17,050 nucleotides of DNA from Bacteroidales bacterium (GTDB lineage: Bacteria; Bacteroidota; Bacteroidia; Bacteroidales; UBA932): positions 1 to 17,050 of the forward strand of contig SFPH01000074.1 in the NCBI GenBank assembly GCA_004552115.1, given 5' to 3'. Made by a program: the position numbers and the translations under genes. Positions 6,781-14,998 of the stretch are shown here, one piece after another. Each line of letters starts with the position of its first letter. Position 1 is the first letter of the stretch. The notes below the pieces were generated by a model that was not told where the DNA came from, searched no databases, and worked only from the letters and a program-made list of their open reading frames with translations.

Positions 6781-8286
6781 TCATTCCCCCTGATGAGCCG
6801 GTCTCAGAAGGTCGAGCACGACCTTCACCGGATTGAAAGTCTCAAGCGGAACCTCCACGAAACAGGTATTCCAGTCGCTCATGGAGCCGTTCCAGAGGCC
6901 CGGAAGTTCGAGAGCCTTCAGCTCCCTGCCCTGATAGCTCTTGGAGCTGATGAATCCTGCATCCTGATCCACATACTCGAGAAGATTGAACTTCTCCCCC
7001 TTGTAGTTCCTGAGGCAGCAGACGAGATCCACAGGATTGAAATGGGTAGCGCCGGCAAGCATCTCCCTGGAAGCCTCATCGCCCATGTTTATCTGGACGC
7101 TCTCGAGAATCTGGAGATTGGTTGAACCGTCTTTGGACTTCACTATGAAAGGTCCACCGCCAGGCTCACCCTGATTGCGCACCATTCCGCAAACCCTGAT
7201 CGGGCGGTCCAGCTTGGACCTGAGCAGGGCGACTCTTTCGGAAGGGCAAGCGACAGGAGGCAATGTGATGCTGAGTTCTTCAGCAAGGAACCTCTCAATC
7301 TCGTCACAGAGGGTTGGACAGACGGAGTCACCAGCCTTGTCAAGGGCATTGAGATAGCCGAAAATCCTGTCCCTCAGGCTGAGGGCAACACCCATCAGCA
7401 CTTTCTTGTACATTGCCGTAACCGGAAGGAATCTGTCGTTGGAAACATTGTCGATATTCTTGATGGACACGAGTTCATCCTCAATCGCATTCAGATTGTG
7501 AATGAGAGCTCCGTGTCCGGCAGGTCTGAACAGAAGTTCGCCTTCCTCGGTGCGGAAAGGCCTGTTCTTGAGGTCCACCGCAACGGTATCGGTGGATTTC
7601 TCCTGACAGGTGAAGGAGATGCTGAACCTGACGCCGTACCTTGCCTCATACGCTGCCTTGACCTCCTCAAGGGCATCTTCGAAGAGTTTCCCGAACTCCG
7701 GAGAAATGGTGAAAACGATATTGGCCGAGCCGTCAGCATTGCGCATATAGTCCTGGGCCTCGACAAGATGCTCCGCAAATGCGGTCCTGCATTCCCCATC
7801 GGGATATCTGTGGAAACGGATGACTCCCTTAGGCTTGGAGCCGTAGCCGAGTCCTTCGCCGCCGAGCACCTTCGCAGCAACTTCACGGCGATATTCAGCA
7901 TTGTCCGCAGGTGTTCCGAACATCTCGCGGGTATAGAATGCGAATTTCTCAATGTTCGAGGCAAGTTTCCCGGCCGATGACTCCGCACCCGGATCCTTTC
8001 CGTCTTCAAGAGCGGCAAGCCCGGCGAAAATGTCCTTGAACATTCTCGAAGCCGCCCCGGACGCCGGCACGAACTTGCATTTGCCAGCTACTGAAGCATT
8101 CTCATAGTATGCCACAGCCCTGTCTGCAGCATCATCGCCAAGTACTTTGATGCCGTTTCCCGGAGTCGCCGGAGCAACGATGTCCAGCCACGGAAAACCT
8201 TTCCTGAAACGCTCTACCTGAGCCTCAACTTCGGAAACCGAGGAACCGCGCTCCTCAATCTTCCTGATGTCATTCTGGTCAAACAT
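6781..8286 (-). CDS. DUF4301 family protein
   Basis: This is a 501-residue protein, close to the usual length of the Bacteroidota DUF4301 family, and it looks complete from MFDQNDIRKIEERG to LLRPAHQGE. Two stretches resemble nucleotide-sugar transferases: KFVPASGAASRMFKDI (residues 71-86), like a nucleotide-binding P-x-A-G-x-x-x-R-M loop, and KPKGVIRFHRYPDGECRTAF then AEHLVEA (151-177). Other strong blocks are the FRPAGHGALIHNLN region with KNIDN shortly after, RPIRVCGMVRNQGEPGGGPF and THFNPVDLVC. A role in activating a sugar phosphate or related metabolite is inference; the family has no function I can state. The ATG at 8286 is 32 bp after the pdxB stop, in the recF-dciA-pdxB transcription unit. 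Confidence 0.85.
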   Translation of the reverse strand: MFDQNDIRKIEERGSSVSEVEAQVERFRKGFPWLDIVAPATPGNGIKVLGDDAADRAVAYYENASVAGKCKFVPASGAASRMFKDIFAGLAALEDGKDPGAESSAGKLASNIEKFAFYTREMFGTPADNAEYRREVAAKVLGGEGLGYGSKPKGVIRFHRYPDGECRTAFAEHLVEAQDYMRNADGSANIVFTISPEFGKLFEDALEEVKAAYEARYGVRFSISFTCQEKSTDTVAVDLKNRPFRTEEGELLFRPAGHGALIHNLNAIEDELVSIKNIDNVSNDRFLPVTAMYKKVLMGVALSLRDRIFGYLNALDKAGDSVCPTLCDEIERFLAEELSITLPPVACPSERVALLRSKLDRPIRVCGMVRNQGEPGGGPFIVKSKDGSTNLQILESVQINMGDEASREMLAGATHFNPVDLVCCLRNYKGEKFNLLEYVDQDAGFISSKSYQGRELKALELPGLWNGSMSDWNTCFVEVPLETFNPVKVVLDLLRPAHQGE

Positions 8287-8318
8287 AATATGTGGTTTTA
8301 AGTTTAAATCGCATCTTT

Positions 8319-9345
8319 TCAGTCAATGAAAACTTCACGCCTGTAATTGTACTCCGACCTGAGCCGGTCGAAATCCTCAGGATGGAGGCGGAGCATGAAA
8401 TCATCAGTGAAAATCGGATAATTGTACTGGAACACAGCTGCAATCTCCCCCTGGTTCATTCCCCTGAGATCAAGTTTCACGGCTTCGTTCTCGGCGAGCT
8501 CCGTCTTCGGGAAGAACTCATAGAGCTGGGTGATTCCGAAATAATGGGCCACTGCCCTTACCGCGGCCGCCGTACCGTTCTGCTTGCCCTGATAGGAGTA
8601 TCCGGCAATGTGCGGAGTTGCGATGGCGGCCTTTTCCATAAGTTCAAGATTGATATCCGGCTCATTGTTCCAGGTGTCGATGATGACAGGGCCAAGCTTC
8701 GGAATCGCCTCCAGCAGCGCATCCTCGCAGACGACCTCTCCCCTTGCGGCATTTATGAAGAAGGCCCCCGGCCGCATCTTTGCAAAGAAATCCCTGTCCG
8801 CCATTCCGCGGGTGGTTTCGTCGAGCGGGACGTGAAGCGTGACAATGTTGGACTCGGCGAGAAGCGTATCCAGGTCGCAGAAGCCGTATGAGCCTTCCGC
8901 CTCGGCTCTCGGAGGATCGCACGAGTCCCATCCTCTCGACCATGCTGCCCACGTGTCCCACACCGACAATGCCGAGCGTGGCGCCCTGAAGGCTGATGGC
9001 CCTCCTGGAAGCAAGTCCGAACAATGCGGAAAAAACGTATTCCGTCACGCCGCCCGCATTGCATCCGGGAGCATTCCTGACAATGATTCCGCGCGAATCG
9101 CAATACGGGAAGTCAATGTGGTCGTCCCCGATTGTCGCCGTGGCGATGAACCTTACCCTGGTGCCTTCCAGAAGGTTCTCGTCGCATCTGGTCCTGGTCC
9201 TGATAATCAATGCGTCCGCATCCATCAGGTCTGCCCGGCAAATCTTTATGCCCGGCCTGTACACAACCTCCGCATAAGGTTCGAAGACTCCCTTCAGGAA
9301 GGGAATGGCCTCATCCGCCACTATCTTTATCTGTCTGTCCATCAT
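8319..9345 (-). pseudogene. pdxB: Erythronate-4-phosphate dehydrogenase PdxB, interrupted by a short deletion/frameshift
   Basis: PdxB oxidises 4-phosphoerythronate with NAD in the DXP-dependent vitamin B6 pathway. The N-terminal frame from the ATG at 9345 carries MMDRQIKIVADEAIPFLKGV, RTRTRCDENLLEG, ATATIGDDHID, NAPGCNAGGVTEY and the Rossmann loop GIVGVGHVG. At 8922-8925 it shifts to the frame that ends at 8319. That frame carries CDPPRAEAEG, NIVTLHVPLDETTRGMADRD, the catalytic INAARGE and DTWNNEPDIN, and TPHIAGYSYQGKQNG. PdxB proteins have about nine residues (pattern R-x-L-G-M-R-V-L-L) between the G of ERMG and the CD/ND motif. Here only 4 nt lie between them, so about 23 nt are missing, including the second beta-strand of the NAD fold. 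Its ATG overlaps the TGA of the DUF721 gene (ATGA), suggesting translational coupling. Confidence 0.87.
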
Positions 9346-9695
9346 TTCAAGATTATTCCTTTCAAATATTTCCTGCTGCCCGGATTCCCGGCATTCACCG
9401 GGTCCGAGGCCACCTCGGCATTTATGGAAGCCGCGATTTCCTCCTTCTGGAAATAGAGCTGATTTCTCACGACCGAAGAAGAAATATGGCATACGAGGGT
9501 TCCGTCCCTGACATATTTCTTCAATGTATATGATCCCGCACCCGTCACCCTGTCCCATGCCGACAGAATCAGGTTCTCATTGACAGCAGATGTCATCCCA
9601 CTGAGTTTCAGGAACATCGGGACAAGTTCCGACATTGGGGAAGGATCCTTCCTCTCCAATGATACCTGATTGCCGTATTTCTTCCGGAAGTCCAT
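9342..9695 (-). CDS. DUF721/DciA-like protein
   Basis: This 117-residue protein starts MDFRKKYGNQVSLERKDPSP. The core, SELVPMFLKLSGMTSAVNEN then LILSAWDRVTGAGSYTLKKY and ISSSVVRNQLYFQKEEIAAS INAEV, follows the DUF721 pattern (W-x-x-V-x-G, then S-S-x-x-R-x-x-L), and it ends YLKGIILK like other Bacteroidota members. DUF721 proteins related to DciA load or activate the replicative helicase DnaB in bacteria without DnaC. The neighbour recF supports a replication role here, but the Bacteroidota versions are less studied. I chose the ATG at 9695: it follows the recF stop by one base, and the upstream part of the frame overlaps recF. The stop at 9342 overlaps the pdxB start. Called DciA-like rather than dciA. 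Confidence 0.8.
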   Translation of the reverse strand: MDFRKKYGNQVSLERKDPSPMSELVPMFLKLSGMTSAVNENLILSAWDRVTGAGSYTLKKYVRDGTLVCHISSSVVRNQLYFQKEEIAASINAEVASDPVNAGNPGSRKYLKGIILK

Positions 9696-9696
9696 C

Positions 9697-10797
9697 TCAA
9701 ATCTCCTCCATCGTGAAGCATCCGGCCGAAGCCGAGTAATAGGCACGGTCGGCCGTCACCCCGTCCACGATTCCGGAGAGGCGGACCTTGTTGCTGTCCG
9801 TTATGAAGATTTGGCCGAAATCGCTCCCTGCCACCATGCCGAGAAGATTCGAGGTGCGGTCCATGTCAAGCTTGTCGAACACATCATCCAGAAGCAGGGT
9901 CGGAGGCACGCCCGATTCCTGTTTCATCAGCTCGTACTGGGCGAATTTCAATGCAATCAGGAACGACTTCCTCTGGCCCTGGGAGCCATCCCGTCTTATG
10001 GGATGCCCGTCCATCAGGAATATGAGGTCATCCCGCTGGATGCCTGATGTCGTGTAGCCGAGAATCCGGTCCTTCTGCCTGGATGCCTCGAGCAGAGACC
10101 TCAGGGAAGATGAGGACAGATCTGACCTGTATGAGACCCGAACCTCCTCCTTCGCTCCGGAAAGTATTGAATAATAATGACCAACGGCCGGAGACAGAGT
10201 CTCAGCAAACGACTTTCTCCTTTGGTGGATCCTATGTCCGTGATACTCCAGGGACTCTTCGATTATGTCCATGAGAGACACATCGGAGGACTCTTCCCTC
10301 AGCATTGCGTTGCGCTGTGATATAAGTTTGTTATACTGCTGCACATCAGCGAGATACTCGCTGTCCATCTGCGACAGGACCTGGTTCAGGAACTTTCTGC
10401 GCTCCTCTCCTGAATCGCTCACCAGGGCGCCGTCGGAAGGAGACACGAGCACTACCGGAAGGAGGCCGATGTGGTCGGACATCCTCTGGCAGGGCTTCTC
10501 GTCCCGGACCAGTTTCTTGGCCCCGTTGCCGGAGACCCGGAACGAAAACCTGCTGTCCGCCGACTTCATCGAATAAAGCCCCGAGATGGAAAATGACTCC
10601 GCCCCGTATCTGATGCAGGCCCTGTCTGACGCATTGGAGGAGCTCTTGGTCATTGACATATAATATATGGCATCTATAAGATTCGTCTTGCCCTCGCCGT
10701 TGCCGCCGGAAATACAGTTTATGTTTGACGAGAACTCAAGTTCCGCCAGAGCAATGTTCCTGAAATCCTGAACCACCAACTTTTTGAGAACAGCCAT
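9697..10797 (-). CDS. recF: DNA replication and repair protein RecF
   Basis: RecF is an SMC/ABC-type ATPase that recognises single-strand/double-strand DNA junctions and, with RecO and RecR, loads RecA at gaps. The protein has 366 residues, normal for the family. It shows LKKLVVQDFRN at the start, the Walker A motif GGNGEGKTN (around residues 31-39), SDHIGLLPVVLVSPSDGALV, the ABC signature-like GSQGQRKSFLIALKFAQ, Walker B LLLDDVFDKLD, and GQIFITDSN. It looks complete. I chose the ATG at 10797 (MAVLKKL); the 39 extra residues of the longer frame cover the promoter region and do not match the family. It is the first gene of a minus-strand unit with the DUF721 gene, pdxB, DUF4301 and the lipoprotein, and is divergent from the TPR gene. 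Confidence 0.93.
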   Translation of the reverse strand: MAVLKKLVVQDFRNIALAELEFSSNINCISGGNGEGKTNLIDAIYYMSMTKSSSNASDRACIRYGAESFSISGLYSMKSADSRFSFRVSGNGAKKLVRDEKPCQRMSDHIGLLPVVLVSPSDGALVSDSGEERRKFLNQVLSQMDSEYLADVQQYNKLISQRNAMLREESSDVSLMDIIEESLEYHGHRIHQRRKSFAETLSPAVGHYYSILSGAKEEVRVSYRSDLSSSSLRSLLEASRQKDRILGYTTSGIQRDDLIFLMDGHPIRRDGSQGQRKSFLIALKFAQYELMKQESGVPPTLLLDDVFDKLDMDRTSNLLGMVAGSDFGQIFITDSNKVRLSGIVDGVTADRAYYSASAGCFTMEEI

Positions 10798-10820
10798 ATT
10801 GATGTGCCCTAATGTTTGTG

Positions 10821-10828
10821 CAAATATA
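10821..10828 (-). promoter_or_regulatory. Putative -7 box of the recF operon promoter
   Basis: The minus strand reads TATATTTG, a match to TAnnTTTG, 23 bp upstream of the recF ATG. The -33 element is not clear. It lies in the 131-bp divergent region 10798-10928. Confidence 0.45.
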
Positions 10829-10871
10829 ATGATTTTAACCGCTTCTCGTTGTATGATTGACGAAAAATATG

Positions 10872-10879
10872 TAATTTTG
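10872..10879 (+). promoter_or_regulatory. Putative -7 box of the TPR-yebC promoter
   Basis: TAATTTTG matches the Bacteroidota -7 consensus TAnnTTTG. GTTG at 10848-10851, 20 bp upstream, can serve as the -33 element. This leaves a leader of about 45 nt to the ATG at 10929. Confidence 0.5.
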
Positions 10880-10928
10880 CGGACTATGCGGTGAATCGCA
10901 TCGGATTGAAACAATAATAAACATCAAT

Positions 10929-11606
10929 ATGGCAAACGTTACTACAAAAGACCAGGAGAGACAGCAGCAGGAGAATGTTGCGGAGAAGGTCTCTGCCGTC
11001 GAGAAATTTTTCAATGAGAACAAGAAGGTGATCTGGGGAGTGCTCGCAGCCGCCATACTCGCAGGCTTGGCAGTGCTCTGCTACCACAAGTTCTATGTAG
11101 AGCCGAGAAGGGCCGAGGCTCAGGAGCAGATGTTCCCTGCTGAGGCAAGTTTCCGCTCGGGCAACTATGACATCGCCCTCAATGGTGACGGCAATGTGCT
11201 CGGTTTCGCCCAGGTGATTGACGAATACGGTTCAAAGGCCGGCGCAGCCGCATATTTCTATGCAGGCGTCTGCGAGTTCCAGCTCGGCAATTACGAGAAC
11301 GCCGTCTCATACCTCGGCAAGTACAATGGCAAGGACGAGATCCTCAAGGCAAGGGCACTCGGCTGCAAGGGCGACGCATACACCGGACTTGCGAAGCTGA
11401 ATGAGGCGCTTTCCTGCTATGAGAAGGCAGCCGGAGTGGCTGACAATCTTTTCGCAGCTTCCTATCTCCTCAAGGCAGGTGTCATCTGCGAGGAACTCGG
11501 CAAGGCTGACAAGGCACTCGGATTCTACAAGAAGCCTCAGTCAATGGAGGGCTATGATATTGACAAGTATATCAGCCGCATTGAGAACGCACCTGCATCC
11601 AAATAA
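10929..11606 (+). CDS. TPR-repeat membrane-anchored protein (YfgM-like), probable 5-codon gap
   Basis: This 225-residue protein has a polar, Gln/Glu-rich N-terminus, one transmembrane helix at about residues 35-55 (KVIWGVLAAAILAGLAVLCY) and an extracytoplasmic region of tetratricopeptide repeats: AAAYFYAGVCEFQLGNYENA, ARALGCKGDAYTGLAKLNEA, AASYLLKAGVICEELGKADK. This is the architecture of the Bacteroidota YfgM/TPR family, which acts as a scaffold for envelope proteins. Near the end, GFYKK runs directly into PQSMEGYDIDKYISRIE. Relatives have about five more residues (I-K-x-K-Y type) there, so 15 nt appear to be missing in frame at 11534/11535; a natural indel is also possible. The gene precedes the YebC-family gene by 11 bp. 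No partner is visible in the window. Confidence 0.72.
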   Translation: MANVTTKDQERQQQENVAEKVSAVEKFFNENKKVIWGVLAAAILAGLAVLCYHKFYVEPRRAEAQEQMFPAEASFRSGNYDIALNGDGNVLGFAQVIDEYGSKAGAAAYFYAGVCEFQLGNYENAVSYLGKYNGKDEILKARALGCKGDAYTGLAKLNEALSCYEKAAGVADNLFAASYLLKAGVICEELGKADKALGFYKKPQSMEGYDIDKYISRIENAPASK

Positions 11607-11617
11607 ATTTTCGGAAT

Positions 11618-12370
11618 ATGGGAAGAGCATTTGAGTTCAGAAAAGAAAGAAAGATGAAGCGTTGGGGCCACATGGCCAAGACCTTCACCAAGATCGGAAA
11701 GGAAATCACCATCGCCGTAAAGCAGGGCGGACCTGATGTTGTCGGCAACCCGCGTCTCCGCGCCCTCATAGCAGAGGCAAGGAACGAGAATATGCCTAAG
11801 GACAATATCGAGAGGGCCATCAAGAAGGCCACCGACAAGACTCTCGGCGATTTCAAGGAGGTCACATTCGAGGGATACGGCCCGTTCGGCATCGCCTTCC
11901 TCGTGGAGACAGCCACTGACAACAATACCAGGACCGTGGCCAATGTCCGCAGCTACTTCACCAAATGCGGCGGCTCACTCGGAACAAGCGGCAGCGTAAG
12001 CTTCATGTTCGACCACAAGTGCGTGTTCAGGATCAAGGACAAGGAAGGCCTCGACATCGACGAGCTCCAGCTTGCCCTCTGCGATTTCGACGACGATCCT
12101 GAGGTATTCATCGAGGAGCAGGAGGATGAGGATGAGAACATCACCAGGAACGTGGTCATCTACGGAGCCTACGAGTCCTACGGCGGCATCCAGAAGTACA
12201 TTGAGGAGAACGGCTTCGAGCTGGTTTCCGGAGGCTTCGAGAGGATTCCTAACGTGGATCTGAAGGACGTCACTCCTGAGCAGAGGGAGACTTTGAACAA
12301 GCTCACCGACCTTCTCGAGAACGATGACGACGTCACCAATGTTTACTCTACAATGAAGCCTGCCGAATAG
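11618..12370 (+). CDS. yebC: YebC/PmpR-family protein (DUF28)
   Basis: This 250-residue protein starts MGRAFEFRKERKMKRWGHMA, the Bacteroidota form of the family's WxxI-K start. It continues KTFTKIGKEITIAVKQGGPD, LRALIAEARNENMPKDNIERAIKKA, EGYGPFGIAFLVETATDNNT then RTVANVRSYFTKCGGSLGTSGSVSFMFD, and ends GFERIPNVDLKD...ENDDDVTNVY. All three YebC domains appear complete. Family members have been described as transcriptional regulators and, more recently, as ribosome-associated factors that help translate proline stretches; sequence alone cannot choose. An acidic insertion (FIEEQEDEDENI, around residues 168-179) is longer than in the relatives I know. It is probably co-transcribed with the TPR gene and ends before a strong terminator. 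Confidence 0.92.
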   Translation: MGRAFEFRKERKMKRWGHMAKTFTKIGKEITIAVKQGGPDVVGNPRLRALIAEARNENMPKDNIERAIKKATDKTLGDFKEVTFEGYGPFGIAFLVETATDNNTRTVANVRSYFTKCGGSLGTSGSVSFMFDHKCVFRIKDKEGLDIDELQLALCDFDDDPEVFIEEQEDEDENITRNVVIYGAYESYGGIQKYIEENGFELVSGGFERIPNVDLKDVTPEQRETLNKLTDLLENDDDVTNVYSTMKPAE

Positions 12371-12393
12371 CGGCGATTCAGATACGGAATGAG

Positions 12394-12426
12394 CGGCGGA
12401 CCCACCCGATGGGTCCGCCGTTTTTT
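12394..12426 (+). terminator. Rho-independent terminator after the YebC-family gene
   Basis: A perfect 11-bp GC-rich stem (CGGCGGACCCA at 12394-12404 with TGGGTCCGCCG at 12410-12420) has a 5-nt loop and six T at 12421-12426. Confidence 0.94.
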
Positions 12427-12447
12427 ATTATTTTGAAAAATAATCAC

Positions 12448-12455
12448 TATATTTG
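12448..12455 (+). promoter_or_regulatory. Putative -7 box of the methylmalonyl-CoA decarboxylase operon
   Basis: TATATTTG matches TAnnTTTG, 48 bp before the mmdA ATG and just after the preceding terminator. A TTTG at 12432-12435 is too close (12 bp) to be a standard -33 element, so the upstream element is uncertain. Confidence 0.45.
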
Positions 12456-12503
12456 CAAGTTACAGAAACAAATCTGGTATCACTTTAATACATTATATTT
12501 TAC

Positions 12504-14066
12504 ATGAGTATCCAGCAGGATAATATCAAGATTCTGGCAGAGCGCAGAGCAAAAGCCTCGATGGGAGGCGGACAGAAAAGAATTGATGCGCAGCACCAGA
12601 AGGGAAAGCTCACCGCACGTGAGCGCATCGCATTGCTCCTTGACGAGGGCAGCTTCGAGGAATTCGACATGTTCGTACAGCACCGCTGCACGAACTTCGG
12701 AATGGAAAAGCAGCACTTCGACGGAGACGGCGTCGTTACCGGACAGGGCACCATAGACGGCAGGCTCGTCTATGTCTTCGCCCAGGACTTCACCGTATCC
12801 GGAGGCTCTCTCGGAGAAGCAATGGCTCAGAAAATCTGCAAGGTTATGGACATGGCCACCAGGAACGGGGCGCCTTGCATCGGACTTAACGACTCGGGCG
12901 GAGCCAGAATCCAGGAAGGAATCAACTCCCTTGCAGGATTCGGAGAAATCTTCGAGAGGAACATTCTCTCATCCGGAGTGGTTCCTCAGATTTCAGGTAT
13001 CTTCGGTCCTTGCGCTGGCGGAGCGGTTTACTCCCCTGCCCTCACTGACTTTACCGTAATGGTAAAGAACACCTCCTATATGTTCCTCACCGGCCCTGCT
13101 GTAGTGAAGAGCGTTACCGGAGAGAACGTGTCTTCCGAGGACCTCGGAGGAGCCAGCGTCCACGCCACAAAGAGCGGAGTTGCACATTTCGCTGCAGAAA
13201 ATGACGAGGACGGAATCAGGATCATCAAGGAACTCCTGAGCTACATTCCTCAGAACAATATGGAGGAGGCACCTGTGGTTCCGACATCAGACCCTGTATC
13301 AAGGGTGGATGACAGCCTCAATGACATCATCCCGGACAGCCCGAACAAGGCCTACGACATGTACTATGTCATAAAGAGCATTGTCGATGACGGGAAATTC
13401 TTCGAGATTCACCAGAGCTACGCCCGCAACATCATAGTTGGCTTCGCACACATGAACGGCAGAAGTGTCGGCATCGTGGCCAACCAGCCTAAGGTCATCG
13501 CCGGCGTTCTCGACATCAACGCATCCAGGAAGGCTGCCAGATTCGTACGCTTCTGCGACGCCTTCAACATTCCTATCGTCACCCTCGTCGACGTCCCTGG
13601 CTTCCTCTGCGGAACCCAGCAGGAATATGGAGCTATCATTGCCAATGGAGCCAAACTTCTCTATGCGTACGGAGAGGCTACCGTCCCTAAGGTAACCGTA
13701 ACCCTCAGGAAATCCTACGGCGGAGCCCATATCGTGATGAGCTGCAAGCAGATACGCGGAGACATCAACTACGCCTGGCCATCTGCCAACATTGCTGTCA
13801 TGGGAGCTGACGGAGCCGTGCAGATTCTCTACGGAAAGGAAATCAAGGCCGTGGAGGACCCTGCTGAGCAGCAGAAGATTGCCGAAGAGAAGAAGAATGA
13901 GTACAATGATCTCTTCTGCAATCCTTACCAGGCAGCCAAGATGGGCTACATTGACGATATCATCGAGCCGCGCAACACCAGGTTCAGAGTCATCAGGGCT
14001 CTCGAATCCCTGGCCGGCAAGAAGCAGAGCATCCCTGCCAAGAAGCACGACAACCTTCCTCTTTAG
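12504..14066 (+). CDS. mmdA: Methylmalonyl-CoA decarboxylase alpha subunit (carboxyltransferase)
   Basis: This 520-residue acyl-CoA carboxyltransferase has the usual length. It transfers the carboxyl group of methylmalonyl-CoA to biotin on the carrier subunit, giving propionyl-CoA. Visible features are [20 protein letters not shown] at the N-terminus, [13 protein letters not shown] (127-139), the oxyanion-hole region [13 protein letters not shown] (168-180), [20 protein letters not shown] near 362, [24 protein letters not shown], and the C-terminal [20 protein letters not shown]. The enzyme is close in sequence to propionyl-CoA carboxylase beta. The choice of decarboxylase rests on the neighbours: an OadG-type anchor, a biotin carrier and a membrane decarboxylase follow in order, and no biotin carboxylase is present. 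The gene appears intact. It opens the operon, with the next gene 14 bp away. Confidence 0.92.
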   Translation: MSIQQDNIKILAERRAKASMGGGQKRIDAQHQKGKLTARERIALLLDEGSFEEFDMFVQHRCTNFGMEKQHFDGDGVVTGQGTIDGRLVYVFAQDFTVSGGSLGEAMAQKICKVMDMATRNGAPCIGLNDSGGARIQEGINSLAGFGEIFERNILSSGVVPQISGIFGPCAGGAVYSPALTDFTVMVKNTSYMFLTGPAVVKSVTGENVSSEDLGGASVHATKSGVAHFAAENDEDGIRIIKELLSYIPQNNMEEAPVVPTSDPVSRVDDSLNDIIPDSPNKAYDMYYVIKSIVDDGKFFEIHQSYARNIIVGFAHMNGRSVGIVANQPKVIAGVLDINASRKAARFVRFCDAFNIPIVTLVDVPGFLCGTQQEYGAIIANGAKLLYAYGEATVPKVTVTLRKSYGGAHIVMSCKQIRGDINYAWPSANIAVMGADGAVQILYGKEIKAVEDPAEQQKIAEEKKNEYNDLFCNPYQAAKMGYIDDIIEPRNTRFRVIRALESLAGKKQSIPAKKHDNLPL

Positions 14067-14080
14067 ACCGATCGGACGAT

Positions 14081-14998
14081 ATGAGAAAGGCAATATTGAC
14101 ATACGCCCTCATCCTCGCCTCAGTCCTGTCGTTCAATGCCGCAGGCCAGAATGTCAGCGATCTCATCATTTCCGAGATAATGCCGGCATCGGACAGCGGA
14201 ATTGTGGATGACTACGGACGGAGGAACGGATGGCTGGAGATTTACAACAAGTCTCAGGGCACGGTGAACTTCGCAGGCTGCTACCTGACTGATGACAGGA
14301 GCGACCTGAAGAAGTTCCAGATATCCAAGACTGACTCCAGGACGAAGATAGGTCCTCGTCAGGTATCCCTCTTCCATGCCAGCGGAGACAGCAATGACGG
14401 CACATTCTACATTGACTTTGAGATTGTCAGGGGAATGACCGTGTATCTTGTCAGCAACGACGGAAGAACCATCATTGACTCATTGTCGGTACCCGCCACC
14501 CTTCCTTGCGGCAAGTCCGCGGCGAGAGTGGCCAACGACATCCGCCAGCAGGTCTGGGAGCCGGTCGAAGGTGGACTTGACCCGTCTCCAATGGCGGTCA
14601 ACGGCCAGAAAGGCAAGACATCCGGCAGCGAGAAGCTCGCTCACGACGACCCATACGGTCTGGTACTCACAGTAGTATCCATTTCGGTGGTATTCACCGC
14701 TCTCATTGTATTGTGGTGGCTTTTCGCACTTCTGGGCATTTCCCTCGGCGGGGCCGGTAAGGACAAGAAACCTGCAGTAAAGAAGGGCAGCGGCAAGATG
14801 ACTCCGGAGGTGGCAGCAGCCATCGGAATGGCTCTCGACCGCGAACTCGGCGGTGAAGTCTATGCCGCCATTGCTCTTGCAATGCACCGGTACATGAACG
14901 AAACCGTTCACGACAGGGAGAGTTACATCATTACAATAAGGCACAATCAGAGTGCATGGAACAACAAGGAACAGGGATTCCGCAAATATCCAAGATAA
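14081..14998 (+). CDS. OadG-type gamma subunit with an N-terminal lamin-tail domain
   Basis: This 305-residue protein has a signal peptide at 1-22 ([22 protein letters not shown]). A lamin-tail-like beta-sandwich follows at about 25-150 ([19 protein letters not shown], then [20 protein letters not shown]). One transmembrane helix lies at about 192-222 ([20 protein letters not shown]...). The Ala-rich C-terminus, [13 protein letters not shown]...[12 protein letters not shown], with [20 protein letters not shown], resembles OadG/MmdD tails of Bacteroidota. OadG/MmdD small subunits anchor and stabilise the Na+-pump decarboxylase. The lamin-tail domain faces the periplasm and has no known role in the pump. 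The frame stops at 14998 inside what should be mmdC, so the natural C-terminus and stop are probably affected by missing sequence around 14990. Confidence 0.83.
   Translation: MRKAILTYALILASVLSFNAAGQNVSDLIISEIMPASDSGIVDDYGRRNGWLEIYNKSQGTVNFAGCYLTDDRSDLKKFQISKTDSRTKIGPRQVSLFHASGDSNDGTFYIDFEIVRGMTVYLVSNDGRTIIDSLSVPATLPCGKSAARVANDIRQQVWEPVEGGLDPSPMAVNGQKGKTSGSEKLAHDDPYGLVLTVVSISVVFTALIVLWWLFALLGISLGGAGKDKKPAVKKGSGKMTPEVAAAIGMALDRELGGEVYAAIALAMHRYMNETVHDRESYIITIRHNQSAWNNKEQGFRKYPR

Noticed and set aside
13299..14102. 267-codon antisense frame inside mmdA
   Set aside because: Its composition follows the codon pattern of mmdA on the other strand and it has no family resemblance.
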